A stretch of 64,000 nt of DNA, taken from Prosapia bicincta. Taxonomy: Eukaryota; Arthropoda; Insecta; Hemiptera; Cercopidae. A model generated the notes under the pieces. That model did no database searches. It was not told where the DNA came from and saw nothing but the letters and a program-made list of their open reading frames with translations. The stretch lies in the NCBI GenBank assembly GCA_036971475.1, contig JBAIZL010000002.1:45068512-45132511 (forward strand), written 5' to 3'. The stretch's first letter is position 1; every line of letters starts with the position of its first letter. Positions 21,974-34,090 of the stretch are shown here, piece after piece. Made by a program: the position numbers and the translations under genes.

Positions 21974-23480
21974 CACCTCTAAAAGGTGGGCCATACTCTA
22001 TATGTTTTTTGATAATCTGTAGCGCGGGTCGCTAGCTAGTCATGGATCATAGCCCACTGTTTTGTTTAGCAATCAACCTGTGGCCCACGTTACCTGGGTT
22101 CCCAGGGTGGGCCCTGGGATAATTCGAGCTTTGATATTTCATATATTAATCAATTATATCTCACGATATCACCCACGTTGGTAGCCACCTCAGGGGCAGA
22201 TCCTGAGGCTGTCCGTGGGTCAGGTTGTTACGTCATAGGCTTGCCTGATTAGGTTTTTTTCCAATAACCACCTCTAGACGTAGCCACCCCATGGTCCATG
22301 CTCAAGGTCATTCAGAGCCTCCTTTCGTCCATAACATTCCCCAGGGATGGTTCTGTTTGTTGCTGACATCGCCCAATCTACTAAGGGTAGGTTAGATACA
22401 TTTTGGCCGGCTTTGGTTAGTCGATTATACACCCCATAGTCTATGATCATCGCCAATCATAGGCCCCTTCGTCCGTAACAACCCCGGGGATGGTCCTGAA
22501 CGTAGCTAAGGTCACCCTTGTAATTATGATTATGTAGGGTTAGATACAATTTGGCTAGCGAGGTTTTCCAATAACTACATCTAGACGTAGTCAAATGGGC
22601 ACCATTGTATATGATCAGGGCCAATCATAGGCCCCTTCGTCCTTGGGGTGGTCCTGAACGTAGCTGAGATGTCCCACAACACTTAGGTTAGGTTAGATCC
22701 GTTTTGGCTAGCTTAGGTAAGCTGGTTGGAATTAGTTTTTTCCATTTACCGCCCCTCTAGGCATGGTCAAAACGACCCTTAGGGGTTGGGTGAGGGTCGG
22801 CGTCAACCCCCTGCATCATCCAAAACTACCCCTATAGTCCTAGGTTACGTAGCGGCCGAGTTAGGTTACAATAAAATTTTTTTCAAAAAACTACCCCCCA
22901 CCCCTCTAGACGTGGTCGAAACCACCCCTTGGTCTGGGGTCGCGGCCGGGATGACCTCCTGCATCATCCAAAACTACCCCTATAGTCCTAGGTTACGCAC
23001 CCTATCGGACAAGGCGTATGTTCCAAAATTTTATCGAAAATCGCCCCACCCCCAATCTACCCCCGGAGCATCCGCCGGGGAAGGTCCTGAACGTAGCTAA
23101 GGTCACCCCCTACACTTAGGTTAGGTTAGGTTGGATCCAATTTGGCTAGCTTAGGTTAGTAGGTTAGAAATATTTTTTTTCGAAAAACTACCCCCAACCC
23201 CTCTAGACGCGGTTGAAACCACCCCCTAAGGCTGGGATCAGGTGCGCAATGACCTCCTGCGTCATCCAAAACTACCCCTATAGTCCTAGGTTACGTAGCG
23301 GCCGATTTTTTTTTTTTTTTCGAAAAACTACCCCCACCCCCCTGAACGTGGTCAAAACCACCCCCGGGTCTGGGGTCACGGCCGGGATGACCTTGAGCAT
23401 CATCCAAAACTACCCCTATAGTCCTAGGTTACGTAGCGGCCGAGTTTAGGGGTGGCTGTGCCAATCTAGGGCCAGTTCTA

Positions 23481-23482
<2 letters not shown>
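21974..23482 (-). repeat. Right terminal inverted repeat
   Basis: Inverse copy of 10998-12487, about 1,509 bp, ending ...CCAGTTCTACT. It contains the same ~140-bp sub-repeats and TTAGG runs (22682-22695, 23115-23134). The difference in length from the left TIR comes from small indels, including a longer homopolymer near 23307-23320. Confidence 0.92.

Positions 23483-23525
<43 letters not shown>
23483..23525. repeat. TA microsatellite including right TSD
   Basis: About 21 TA repeats start directly at the element end. The first six bases are the presumed target-site duplication. The left flank has no such array, so the array probably expanded after insertion or the site was already TA-rich. 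Confidence 0.85.
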
Positions 23526-23529
<4 letters not shown>

Positions 23530-24349
23530 TAATTATTTTAATCTATTAGGGACTATTTATAAAATTAAAAATGAAACTTTAAATAGGTTTTGCATCCAAT
23601 AACTAAATCACTTTATTTTTGTCTAAATGAGGGCGGCTCATTAAAGCTAGGTTTCCCGCAACTAATTCCAGTTAAGGATTGTCATTAACACACAAGGAAA
23701 GTGCTACCACAGACGTTTTACATAATAATATAAGTTATTGTATATAAGTATAAAACTTAAAGACTTATAGATATGATAAATTGTTAAATTTAAATAGATT
23801 CTAATATAAAATTTTAGGTATAATAAATAAGGTTATGCTATATTCTGCATTATACGAGTTTTAACCTTTTATTTAGAATATCCAACAAATGTGAATGGTA
23901 AATTGAACTATTATAGCCTTTTCTAAGATTCCGTCACGGTATTGTCGATTTTTACGTCGTGGTTTTAAATGTATTTTTCGTAAAACGAACACAGTTTATA
24001 ATTGCTTTTTTGATTACATTATTTATTACTTTTTTATTCCACTAGTTATTTTAATTTATCACATATATTTCTGAATTTCTCACAACCTGTATATTCGTAC
24101 AACCTTTAATTATGGGTCACGCCTTCTAATCATAAAAAATGGCCGTTAATCATAAGGCATACGCCTCTGGTCAGCTGTCTGAGCAAAAAATGCAATCTCA
24201 TCGAATTACAAATTTCTTTAAGGTCGAAGAGCTCGATTGGGAGGGGGTTGTTATTTGTAAAGTAAAAGGCGATGTACGTTTGTCAAGCTTCGGTTCGATT
24301 CGAGAATGCGATATCTGAGCCCTGAGAGATAAATTACTGCCAATTTATC
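23526..24349. other. No gene seen
   Basis: AT-rich flank right of the element; nothing recognised. Confidence 0.5.
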
Positions 24350-24500
24350 TGCCGCAGAGTTTGCCAGGCGATCCGAATCAGGTGCAGCCGAACTCTGCAT
24401 ATTTCTCATGGAGGGTTATGCAAACTGTCACAGCTGATTGTAACGTCACGTGGGTCGCTATAAGTGAATATATCTCTTAGTGTTGGCGGCACGTTCGCAA
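24350..24500 (+). repeat. Dispersed repeat R4, second copy
   Basis: Matches 7965-8110 on the opposite strand ('gcaaactgtcacagctga', 'ttgccaggcg' and neighbours). Non-coding. Confidence 0.5.
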
Positions 24501-24799
24501 GCACACTAAAGGAGAAATTAGGTGAATAGAGTATTGTCTCAGTTTAGTTAATAAAATTTGAGATATTTTGAGACTAATATCTTCTTGTAATTTCAGTACA
24601 ATATAATTATTTCGTAAATTTTATAATTTTAAATAATAACCAACAATAATGACCCGATATGTTGCTAAACCCTAAGACAGATATACATGAAGTATTAACA
24701 AGAAGTTGTAGGTTTACAGGGGAAAAGAATTTCGTACAAACCTTAAACAATTTAAATTCTTGTTGTGTGGATGCGACTAGAGAGTTTGGAGTAAGGAAT

Positions 24800-24885
24800 G
24801 CGAAAATGAAATGACTCTACTAATTACAACTTGCGGCCGAAGATTGGTTTAATTATTCAGAGCAAGGAATGTCGGAGTTTAACCA
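24800..24885 (+). repeat. Dispersed repeat R3, copy 1
   Basis: The segment 'ctaattac(a/g)a(c/t)ttg(c/t)gg' followed by 'agattg(g/a)tttaatta(t)t' and 'aaggaatgtc' recurs near 34905-34970 and 56360-56430 in the same orientation. Confidence 0.6.
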
Positions 24886-25675
24886 ACGCACGTAATCACG
24901 GAAAACTCAGCAAATACGACATGACGCGTGTATTCAACCTTTTTCTTAAGCTGAGATGTGCGTGGATGTAGTTTTTATTGTCCTTGTGTTGGTTATGTGG
25001 GTTTAACAATTTTGTAAAATATTTATTGGCAGTGCCATTATGATTAGGTACTATTTGATTAAAATTTATTATTTAGGTAAATACAAAGCTACCAAAATAA
25101 TACTATTTCTTAATTTGTTGTTAACTATATATATATATATATATAATTTTCGTATCAAATATAGGCCCGAAGAGGGCGACAAAATAATGTCGAAACTTTG
25201 CTAGCTTAAGAAATATAAAGGACACGACTGACATACAAATTGTATTTTAATTATGTATTTCTTGTGAGTAAACACGCAAATATAGTAAAAATAAACTTAC
25301 GATGTCATAATTAAGATTTATAAATTTAGGTGTCGTGAAGTCTGTACAGCTTACTTTTAACTAACCAAAACACCAGTCTCTGTGGTTCCATTTTTGTCCC
25401 ATTAACACTCTCTCTCATGTCATGGTATTCCTCGTTCCTCCAGAACTTTCAAGGTTGTCCTTTATTCTTCTTATCATAAGAATAAGAAGAAGAATCTCCC
25501 TATACGAACTGGAGTGGCTCAGAGATGAGGAAATTAATATTTTTCCATACCACAGGATTATGTGACCTATGTCTTTTAACCAATAAAAATAAGTTACTCC
25601 AGGCATGGCAGAAAGGCTGGGATCCTTTGAGGGCTTATGTTGGCGGACATTGGGACGCACACTAAAGTTTTATGT
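24886..25675. other. No gene seen; one hammerhead-like hairpin motif at 25166-25197
   Basis: AT-rich. Contains 'cccgaagagggcgaca...tgtcgaaac', one of the recurring CTGANGA/hairpin/GAAA motifs. Confidence 0.4.
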
Positions 25676-26075
25676 AACCTATGTCGTTTACCCTTAAAAT
25701 GAGCGACACTCGGCTTACCAGTAATTTTCTACTGGTCACAATTAAAAGTATCTAGATAATAATTTAAAATACAGGACGTGGTAAATGTAAAAAAAACATC
25801 ATTACTATACATAATACATACTGTATGCGAAGTAGACCAACTTAGCGCTACGTCACTTCAGTAGCTGGAACTAAACTCTCAACTCTCGTCGAATAGTATA
25901 TATCTATTCGTAATCCGTCCACTTACCATCTAGCTGTATAAATGCAGAATATATTTTTCGAGAAAACTACTCTATCTCAAAGGATAAGTCTGCGCTCTCT
26001 ATTATACGAACCGGGGACAAAAACTATTTGATACAGCTATTATGTGTGCACAAAGGACAACTTTTTTTTGTACTG
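25676..26075 (+). repeat. Dispersed repeat R5, copy 1
   Basis: Collinear with 32520-32930: 'gtcgtttacccttaaaat(g/a)agcgac', 'gcgaagtagaccaac', 'atatctattcgtaatcc' and further blocks. About 80% similar by eye. Non-coding. Confidence 0.8.
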
Positions 26076-27003
26076 ATGTGTAATTGTTACAGATGAGGTA
26101 AAAGTGTAGCAAACTTCCCAAACGTGTCTCGTTTTCCAAGCGTTAAGTACCCAAAACTCCCGATTTCCACTGCTCTCTATCAACGATTTCTGATAATTTA
26201 GATCTTCTTCATCCAAACAAGTAATCATTATAGCTAAATTACGGTGTATCATCAGCGCACTGTAGTCTGCCGCCCGCGACCGAGACTGGCGATGGCGAGG
26301 TGAACTATTGTAAAATCGGAAAGGAGTCAGAACTGGGGCTCATACCTTTCCGATCCCGCACCGATCAGATTTGTTGAGCAACATAGGACCGGAGTTGTAT
26401 CGAAAGGCTGTATGACAGGTGTGTCTCCCGCTTAACGGAGGTGCAAAGATTCGTGAATGCTGTTCTGAGCAATTAACACGATGGGTAGTTTACAGCTGTC
26501 TTCTGTAAAATATTGACTTCTAATAAGAAACTCACATTTTAAGAATATTATTGAAAACTGACTGGACATAGTTTGCGTAAATAGCGAGCCAATGTGAATT
26601 CAAGATTATTCCTGCGGGATTATCTAAGTCTAGAAGTTATTCTAATCTCATTCTTTAAAGACGTTATCCATCTATAAGAGCTCTAACATTTACGCCATAA
26701 TTCTAAATACTTAATAACCTATAACGTAAAACTATTAACTATCTAATTTCTTAGGATATAGTAAAATATTACAAAGTCGTATGACTTTAGTTCTTGCTGA
26801 CGTCACTAGTGTTACGACTGGATATAAAGCAGCTGGCTTTATAAAATAATCTGAAAACACAACGCGTTCCTACGTAACCTAAACAAAAGCATTAAAATTT
26901 CTGCTGCAAAGGTTTTGACGTGGGGAACATCTTTCCGTATTTGTAACTCCTGCTGTGTGTGTCTACTGGTAATGATTAATTTAATGATACGTCTTTATAT
27001 TAA

Positions 27004-27060
<57 letters not shown>

Positions 27061-27095
27061 GGTTATTCAAATACAAGAATATTTATTAATTTATA
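26076..27095. other. No gene recognised; GC-richer patch at about 26270-26460
   Basis: A ~190-bp GC-richer patch ('gccgcccgcgaccgagac' onward) stands out but gives no recognisable product. A TA microsatellite occupies 27008-27050. Confidence 0.35.
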
Positions 27096-27099
27096 TTCA

Positions 27100-27411
27100 A
27101 AGCTTTTCGTTGGTAAACAGTAGCAACATCATCAGGAATGAAAATTACAATAATGTAAGCTATAGGCCTAAAACATATCGTATGTCAAATTAGAAATAGA
27201 ATTGTTGCTAAATTTATACAAATTGCCAAATTTATTTTGTTGCTGTAACATTATAGACATTGAATATAGTATCAAATCTAGAATGTATTTGTATTTGTTC
27301 TTTTATTAATTTGTTATATATTCAATGTCTATAATGTTACAGCAACAAAATAAATTTGGCAATTTGTATAAATTTTGCAACAATTCTATTTCTAATTTAA
27401 CATATGTTTTA
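27100..27411. repeat. Foldback sequence with ~96-bp arms
   Basis: 27171-27268 and 27316-27411 are inverted copies of each other with few mismatches, separated by ~47 bp. A hammerhead-like hairpin motif lies just left on the minus strand (27101-27135). The right arm ends where recognisable Helitron helicase coding sequence stops, so this foldback probably inserted into or truncated the Helitron. Confidence 0.75.
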
Positions 27412-28172
27412 AATTGTTGTTGTATACCCAAATCTAAGCCACAAACATACATCGTTTGACTTTGGGGTTTATCAATTATCATTGCGAATGTCAATATAAT
27501 TTAAAATTGAAGACTTTCTTATTCAATTGGCACAATAGGGATTCGTGGTACTAATACATCTTCACCTTGGAACTTGCCATTCAAAATGCTGGCTTCGAAG
27601 ACGCTATTCATAAATGTTTTAATTGCGTACCATTACACAGCCGTGGTGGGTTCAAATTACGAAGCATAAATAACTGGAGATACAACCTTCAGCTGTAAAT
27701 GGTGCAGATGCATGTCTAGAAGTCCAATGAGTTCAAAAACTCCACTTGATAATTTACAGCTTCGTTGGTATCACAAACTGTATCGATAGATTTGTATGAG
27801 ACCAATTTCCATGACAACATCTGTATCTTTAAATTCAAATCTTTGACTTCCAAATTTGTTGCTATCAAAATTGCATTTTCTGCCAGCCACTTATGATTTA
27901 AATATAGTGTGCTTATATCGAAAAATATCTGGTCAATGAGAGGATCGTGCGAATTATTGATTGTGCAGAAATCGGTCGACCATTTTATGCATCCAGTATT
28001 TTCATGTTCAGCTATTTTTCCATCTCCGAATTGTTTTGAGAATGTTTCAGCGGATGAATCTTGAAGCATTTGTATGCGCATATTTACTTTAAGCTGTGCT
28101 ATTCAACATTACGCCAAAGTGGCGATGATTTCAAGCATACGTTTATCTTATCTGCGTACGTCAACTGTGTAA
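27412..28172 (-). pseudogene. Helitron Rep/helicase, PIF1-type helicase C-terminal part, degraded
   Basis: Minus-strand sequence reads the C-terminal section of a Helitron PIF1-family helicase. From upstream to downstream: INVCLKSSPLWRNVE (28140 region), MRIQMLQD, KWSTDFCTINNSHDPLIDQIF, HKWLAENAILIATN, LVSYKSIDTVCDTNEAVNYQVEFLNSL (open frame 27716-28081). After a frame change come LQLKV, FMNSVFEASILNGKFQGEDVLVPRIPI and finally TFAMIIDKPQSQTMYVCGLDL, corresponding to the conserved 'AFAMTINKAQGQ' helicase motif VI region. Stops and frameshifts break it, the Rep domain and Walker motifs are absent, and the end is cut by the foldback at 27411. It unwinds DNA in rolling-circle Helitron transposition; this copy is dead. 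Confidence 0.88.
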
Positions 28173-29100
28173 TGACGGGAAAGTGTTATGTATTTTCTAA
28201 AATAAGTATATATTTCTCTTTTAATTTAAAATGATTTGAAAAATGTTGCACGTACTGAGTATTACAGCATTATTAATTGTCGTTTGATAATAAATAAAAT
28301 AATAAATAAGAACTAATGAATGTATGAAAATATTCTGGAATGGTTTTTACAGTTAACACAATGGTTGTTCTTGGCGGGAGCTCGTGACACTATTGGTTTA
28401 TATTAGATCACCTAATTAACCGAACGTGAGAACTATCGTGATCGAAATTGGAATATATAATTGTCGTACTGCAAATTGACGATAGAGTGGCAATATACTT
28501 AACATGACAGTTCCATTGAGAAAGTAAAATGTTAAGTATAACCGTCACTGCTACGACCGACGCACAATCAATAATAATGTGAGAGAACGGTTTATTACTT
28601 AATGAACATTATATAATAAATATTTATCAAAGCTGTTTACGTCTGGAGGGAATAAATTATTGAGTGGTAAATGATCGATTATCAACCGCCGAGAGTAGAA
28701 AATGATTTAAGTACTAGTATCGGTATTAACAAATAGGGGTTGGTGGTAGAAGGGTGAACATTTAAGGCTATATATTTTTTAATGACGAATCATAGACAAA
28801 TTCAAATAGAAAATTTTGTCAAAAAATATTTTCGGGATGGACCACCCTTATTACTTAGGGCCACGAAAAATAGTTTACGTCCGATTCTCAGACATACTGA
28901 AAATACACTCAAAATTCCATGAGAATCGGTCAAGCCATTTCGGAGGAATCTTGTTAAAAAAACTGTGACACAAGTTTTATATGTAATGTGTGTATTTGTA
29001 AAAATGTTATTATTTAATTATCATATATATATTCATGAGACTGTGATTGGAGTTCGTGATAAGGTCATTTTAAATGATATTCGTGAAAAGAATCAAACCA
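28173..29100. other. No gene seen
   Basis: AT-rich and non-coding. The 28840-28950 stretch could be repeat-derived but has no partner in this window. Confidence 0.4.
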
Positions 29101-29103
29101 ATC

Positions 29104-29106
<3 letters not shown>

Positions 29107-29187
<81 letters not shown>
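29107..29187. repeat. TA microsatellite
   Basis: About 40 uninterrupted TA units. A hammerhead-like hairpin motif follows at 29222-29260. Confidence 0.98.
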
Positions 29188-29189
<2 letters not shown>

Positions 29190-29261
29190 ATAAATAATTT
29201 TGCTTAACAAATATAAATACAACTGATGTACATTCAGTTGGAGTGGAGCCAACGAAAAGCT

Positions 29262-31785
29262 TTGAATTGTAAATTCAATTATAATTCTTGTATTTGTATT
29301 TTGACTTATGTTCTTTATTAATACACAAGAATACATATTACGATATATATATATATATTCAATACATTTTATCAATACATATTATGGCTACCATTATTTA
29401 AAGAAATAGATATTACGATATTTCAGCCCTACCCTGAATGTACTATAGGATTACATTATAGGACTTGAAAGTTAACTGTCCTACTCAATATATTGGTGGC
29501 TAACATTTAATGGCGCACAGTGTTTTAATATGAAATGTTCGTTTCTAAATGAAATTGAATCGCATTACAAAATTTCCATAAATAATAACGGCTGTCGGTC
29601 GTAAATAAAGGAAAGCAAGTTCTAGTGGAATGCCACCAGGACGGCGTTCTATCTAGTAATATACGGAGCTTAGACGCTGTCGCCAAGGTTAGTTTAATTA
29701 AACAATATTTCATAAACCGAGAGTTCGCGGTCTGAGTGAAACAAAAATTTTAATATTTCCCATTCCCTGTCTGATATTTGGTCGCACATAATTTATTTAG
29801 AGGCTTAAGCCTTGCCACATTTAGGCTATGGGGTCTGTGCAAAATGTTTCTAAATCTATGGGGTCTGTTTTTAAATCTATGGGGTTTAAGCGGCAATGGT
29901 TTAATTTGACTAAAAAAAAATAATTTGCTTATAAGGACCTTTCGAATACAATGTTTTCAGTTCAGTTTTCAGCGATCATCTGGTAAGTGTTTGTCGTCTA
30001 CAAAGGCTAAGAGAGAATTGAAATTAGCGGTAGAAATAAGTAAGGGGCATGAAACCCTGATAAAGGATACGGGAGAAATATAGCTGAATTGTCCGGCTCA
30101 CTTACTCTCTACTGGGGCCCTGAAGATCTCTCTACCCGTTACATTCCCTTGTATTAAACAAGTAAATGATGGATAGATTGAATGATGTAATATATGTAAA
30201 AATCTCAATGATGCTAAGGAAATCGGAGAAAATTATGGCATGCGTGGGAAGGGTTGCTTATCCTGAAGTAGCCCACTTCTTAAAAGGGGTGAAAAAACCT
30301 GTCATTGAGCTATTTGGATCTAAAAATAAAACAGGTTTAAAATAAAAACGTTTGAAACCGAGTTTATTGTGTTAATAAGTTACACACTCTGCAACACGTG
30401 ACAGCACGAATAGATGATACATTATATTGCAAAAAGTGTAACATTACAGAGAATCTTATAGTGTTAAAAACATAAATAATAAAGATTCAGCTTCGTGGAT
30501 AAACAGTAGTGTGTTGTACAGTTGTAGATGCTCTATTCACAGTACTATAAGTGACGGTAGCAAATATGGGAACGAATAGTCATTGTTATAGAAAATACCA
30601 GCTTCTTGATGAACGCGTTACCGAACTCCTAGCATTTTGTTACCTTTGGGAAGAAAAACACACTTTTAATTTAAATTCTATTACAGTATACGTTCGCCAA
30701 GTACGCCTTTATCTCTAACATTCGCTCTACTCTTCCGCCTTAATGTCAGTCACATTTATCCTAACGCCGCCATCTGACATTTTCTTTTTCCTACGTTAAA
30801 ATTTGAGAAATCAACTTCCAAAAGTGGCCGGAAGCCAGAATAAAAAACACCACAACCTTTGGGTTATCGACAGACATAATACATCTAAATAGTTTTGTAA
30901 AAATGTAACCTGAATGGTGTTTGTTCAGAAATCAGGACAGACAAAAATTAAGAGATTTTGATGTCGTTACTATTAAATCTACTTCGCAACCGATTTACTT
31001 GAAAATTATATGTGTCAGATATAATATAACAAAAAATACATGTAAAAAAATGTTTTAGTACAGTACGATTGACAAAAAAATAGACGATTGAAGTGTCAAA
31101 AAAAACATGTTCCAATAATATTACCTTCTTGTAAACATGTAAATACCTAGGGAATTACTTGAACTAACATTGCTCTGTTAACACATATTAAAGCTTTACA
31201 CTGGTTTACTCTCATTAGTCTTACATAAAAGGTCCTTTTTACTTTCTTGGATCCAGTGAACATATGAAAAGAGCCTATAACACTGACCGTATGATAGAAT
31301 TAAGGATGTTACAGAGTTTTGTGAAAAAGTAAAATAAGTACGGCTGGAATCAGATTGAACGTGACTTTGTATGCAAAAGAAGTTAGTTTAGTTCAAAGAA
31401 AGCAAAGAATCTTTCCTTTGCAACAAGAAATTTCCCTAACCTGCTTACAAGGTAAGTATGGAAGAAAATTCCGCTTAGAAACAGGAAGGAATATAAAGAC
31501 ATACTGTGTCCATAAAATCTATTTTATAAGGTTAGGTAAGTTTTATCTAAATACAATTGCGTAATAACTTTTTACTGCTGCTCATAAATTTGTGTAACAA
31601 TAGGAACAGCACAAATATTATTATGCTAACTTTGGTGTTCGTAAGAGTTTTTATAGCAAGCAATGAGAGTATATTTTAAGAAAAATACTCCCTTTAGAGT
31701 TTATTCGCATGAATGAAATGCATAAAAGCCCAAATGGTCATAAGGTTACAGTGTTTATTAGATTCAAAAACACATCTAAAACGCA
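29262..31785. other. No gene seen
   Basis: AT-rich, with no ORF that shows family similarity. The 29970-30130 segment, with 'ctctactggggcc' and 'ctctacccgttac', weakly recalls part of the 161-bp satellite unit at 59490-60460. Confidence 0.4.
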
Positions 31786-32055
31786 ATGAGTAGTTGTTTT
31801 AAAGTACACATAGTTTATCTCGACGTGGAAGAATCACTGGTTCCAACTGTAAGAGAAAGGTTTCTATCACATCAGGACCAAAGCTTTAGTTTTATCGCTT
31901 TTCTCACTAAGATTAGAAACACTTTACAAATGGAAGTCAGAGTGTCGGAAGATTTTAAGATTGAGCGAATTACTTACGGAACTTACTTTACTCTAATCTA
32001 TTATTTACGGGAACTAACGCTAGTTGCCAGCACTGGGCTTAAACGCATTTCATAA
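31786..32055 (+). repeat. Dispersed repeat R1, copy 2
   Basis: Inverse of 8505-8765 and same orientation as 41690-41925 and 58215-58450. The open frame here (89 codons) is not open in the other copies, so it is not a gene. Confidence 0.8.
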
Positions 32056-32519
32056 TTTACATATGTTGGTAAGCCTGAGTAGTTTTAGTGAAATATTTTT
32101 AGAAACCATGAAAACGTCAACAATTCTTTATGGAAAACATCAAGTTTGAGGTTAAAGTGAAAAAAATTATTACATTGTACTCAAATAAAAAGATATTATC
32201 AAATATTTGTATCTCGTTTTTACAGAATTTACTGCCATTTTTCGTTTTAAGTTAATTTATTCCTAATGTTGCTGCAAATGAAACAAACAAGAAACCTAAC
32301 TTTCACAATACATTAACTCAGTATTGTTTCACATTCTGGAGGAAAGGATTGGTTGGCACTTGGGGGAATGTCGACAGAAGTAAAATCATTTATAATAGCG
32401 TCTACAGAAGTTTTCGATTGAGAAAAACATTTACTTCTTGACCGACCGGGAGTGTAGGGCCGACAATTAAGTGCAAGAAAATAACTAAGAAACACTAGCT
32501 ATTGAACAAGACCGCTACG
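32056..32519. other. No gene recognised
   Basis: A minus-strand frame at 32313-32495 is open for 60 codons and Ser-rich, without known motif; likely chance. Confidence 0.3.
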
Positions 32520-32930
32520 ATGACGTTCGGACACTCAAGGTTTATATAGCACTTGTCGTTTACCCTTAAAATAAGCGACCCACGGCGTATCACTAATTTT
32601 CTACCGGCCACAACTGAAAGTACCGGGATACAATTTTAAAATACGGGCGTGGTAAATATAAAATACACCTCATTACTGTAAATATTGTTTGCGAAGTAGA
32701 CCAACCAACGTCACTCCAGTAGGTGGAACTTAACTCTCGCCGAATAGAATATATCTATTCGTAATCCGACCATTTACCATCTAGATGTATAGATGAGGAC
32801 TACGTTTTTCGAAAAAACTATAGTATACCATAGTAGGATAAATCTACGCCACTTATTAGATGACCAGTAGGCAAAAACGAGCACAAGGGACCAGTCCCTT
32901 TTACACCGGTGTGTAATTGCTATTCTCAGC
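32520..32930 (+). repeat. Dispersed repeat R5, copy 2
   Basis: Collinear with 25676-26075. Confidence 0.8.
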
Positions 32931-33844
32931 TAGAGATATAATGGTTATTCTGAAATTGTCTCATCAAAAAAGGTGATGCACAGCATGAAAATTACATTTT
33001 AATATTACTATACATGGAAAGATTTGGATACTAGTTTCACAGGATAAGATATTTGGCGAGAATTTGTTACTTCAAAATATGACTTCCTTGAATTCTTTAG
33101 GCTTAGCCGCATTTCTTGCCTCATTGTAACCTAACGTTATCCGGCGCACGTTGCAGTCAAATCAATAGACATGTCTGATGAAATCATCGGCCTTCTCTTC
33201 TTTGAGTTTGCCACCTCTGACTTCTGCCTGGATCAAGATGGGTGTCAGTATTTTTTTGTTGGTTAGTCTGGTTTCGTTGCACAGCTTTGGTGGATTAAAA
33301 TTTCACAAGAGTATTATATTATCGATGATCCTACTTTTAATATCAATAAGTGTGATAGCAATAATTGTGCATAGAATTTCGCAATTGTAAACCGCTTGAA
33401 TAGATTAATATTATATCTTTATTTTTATATTATGTAAATAATCTAAGGGCCCTATGGATAAATACACACTAAAATTCACACGAATCATCCTGGGAATATG
33501 TTAAACCATTCCGCAAAATTATAATTATTTCTGTTTAATGGTTTAGGCGTCCATAAGATTCTTACGGACCCTCCCTCCACTCTGCCTAACCCTCGACGTC
33601 CTCCCCTGTACAAACCTCACATAGTTTACCTTTCCTAGTTTGCAAGAAAGTAATGATTTATCCCTTGATTACGAACTTTAGTTAGTGACCTATATTTCCA
33701 AGAATTAACTTCTCAGGGGAACCAACCACTATTTTTTGTTGGATTTAAAAACCAAATATGATTTTCTAACATTTAGTTAAATAAGGAAGGAAGAAAACAT
33801 TCATGAAATCCTCGTACAGAGAATCTACAAGGCCGAATGATTAA
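32931..33844. other. No gene recognised
   Basis: A plus-strand frame at 33178-33390 encodes a hydrophobic 70-codon stretch with no ATG-supported family match; not called. Confidence 0.3.
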
Positions 33845-34090
33845 ACGTTTTTGACATCATTGCTTAAACACTGGCAACTAATGCACTTAGCTATAAAGTC
33901 AAGTAGTATCTACAAAAAGGAATTTCCACTTGGCAACAGACAGCTGTGTACTGTAATGAATATGCCAAGGGACATGTCTTCAACTTATTTCATAAAGCCA
34001 AATGTTGGCACAATGCAAAGTTATTGTGTTCAGCAATAACTAAAAGCAAACTTTATTGCCAGCAAACGGGTCAACACACGCTCACTGTAT
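33845..34090 (+). repeat. Dispersed repeat R2, copy 1
   Basis: Member of a family sharing 'cacttggca(a/g)cag', 'tttcataaagccag(c)tgttggcac' and '(a)ctattattgcc(a/t)gca'. Other copies are at 39740-40045, 44580-44830, 54440-54790, 56815-56985 and 61030-61290, all in this orientation. Confidence 0.75.

Larger units (their letters stand above)
10998..23482. mobile_element. Polinton/Maverick-like element, 12,485 bp, PolB-encoding, no integrase or capsid found
   Basis: The element is bounded by ~1.5-kb terminal inverted repeats that begin AGTAGAACTGGCC at 10998 and end with its complement at 23482, with TATATA on both sides. It carries a protein-primed-type family-B DNA polymerase, an unrecognised 319-aa protein, an acidic repeat protein and two small candidate ORFs. 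AG...CT termini, a 6-bp duplication, long TIRs and this polymerase are hallmarks of Polintons. Typical members are 15-20 kb and also carry a retroviral-type integrase, FtsK-like ATPase, adenovirus-type protease and capsid genes. None of those is visible here, and 14547-16815 has no long ORF. It is either a deletion derivative or a distinct reduced lineage. A bidnavirus-like integrated genome is an alternative, since bidnaviruses carry a Polinton-derived PolB. Confidence 0.85.

Noticed and set aside
10998..23482. Endogenous bidnavirus or adenovirus-like genome
   Set aside because: PolB alone fits both, but AG...CT termini, the 6-bp duplication, and long sub-repeated TIRs favour a Polinton. No parvovirus-type NS1 or capsid gene is seen. 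Kept as an alternative only.
28965..29375. Ile-Tyr repeat ORFs on both strands
   Set aside because: Translation of the TA microsatellite.
31786..32055. 89-codon ORF with a plausible start
   Set aside because: Lies in dispersed repeat R1; the frame is broken in the other copies.
33178..33390. Small hydrophobic ORF that could be a membrane protein
   Set aside because: AT-rich sequence readily gives hydrophobic frames; no conserved motif, promoter or partner exon could be supported.
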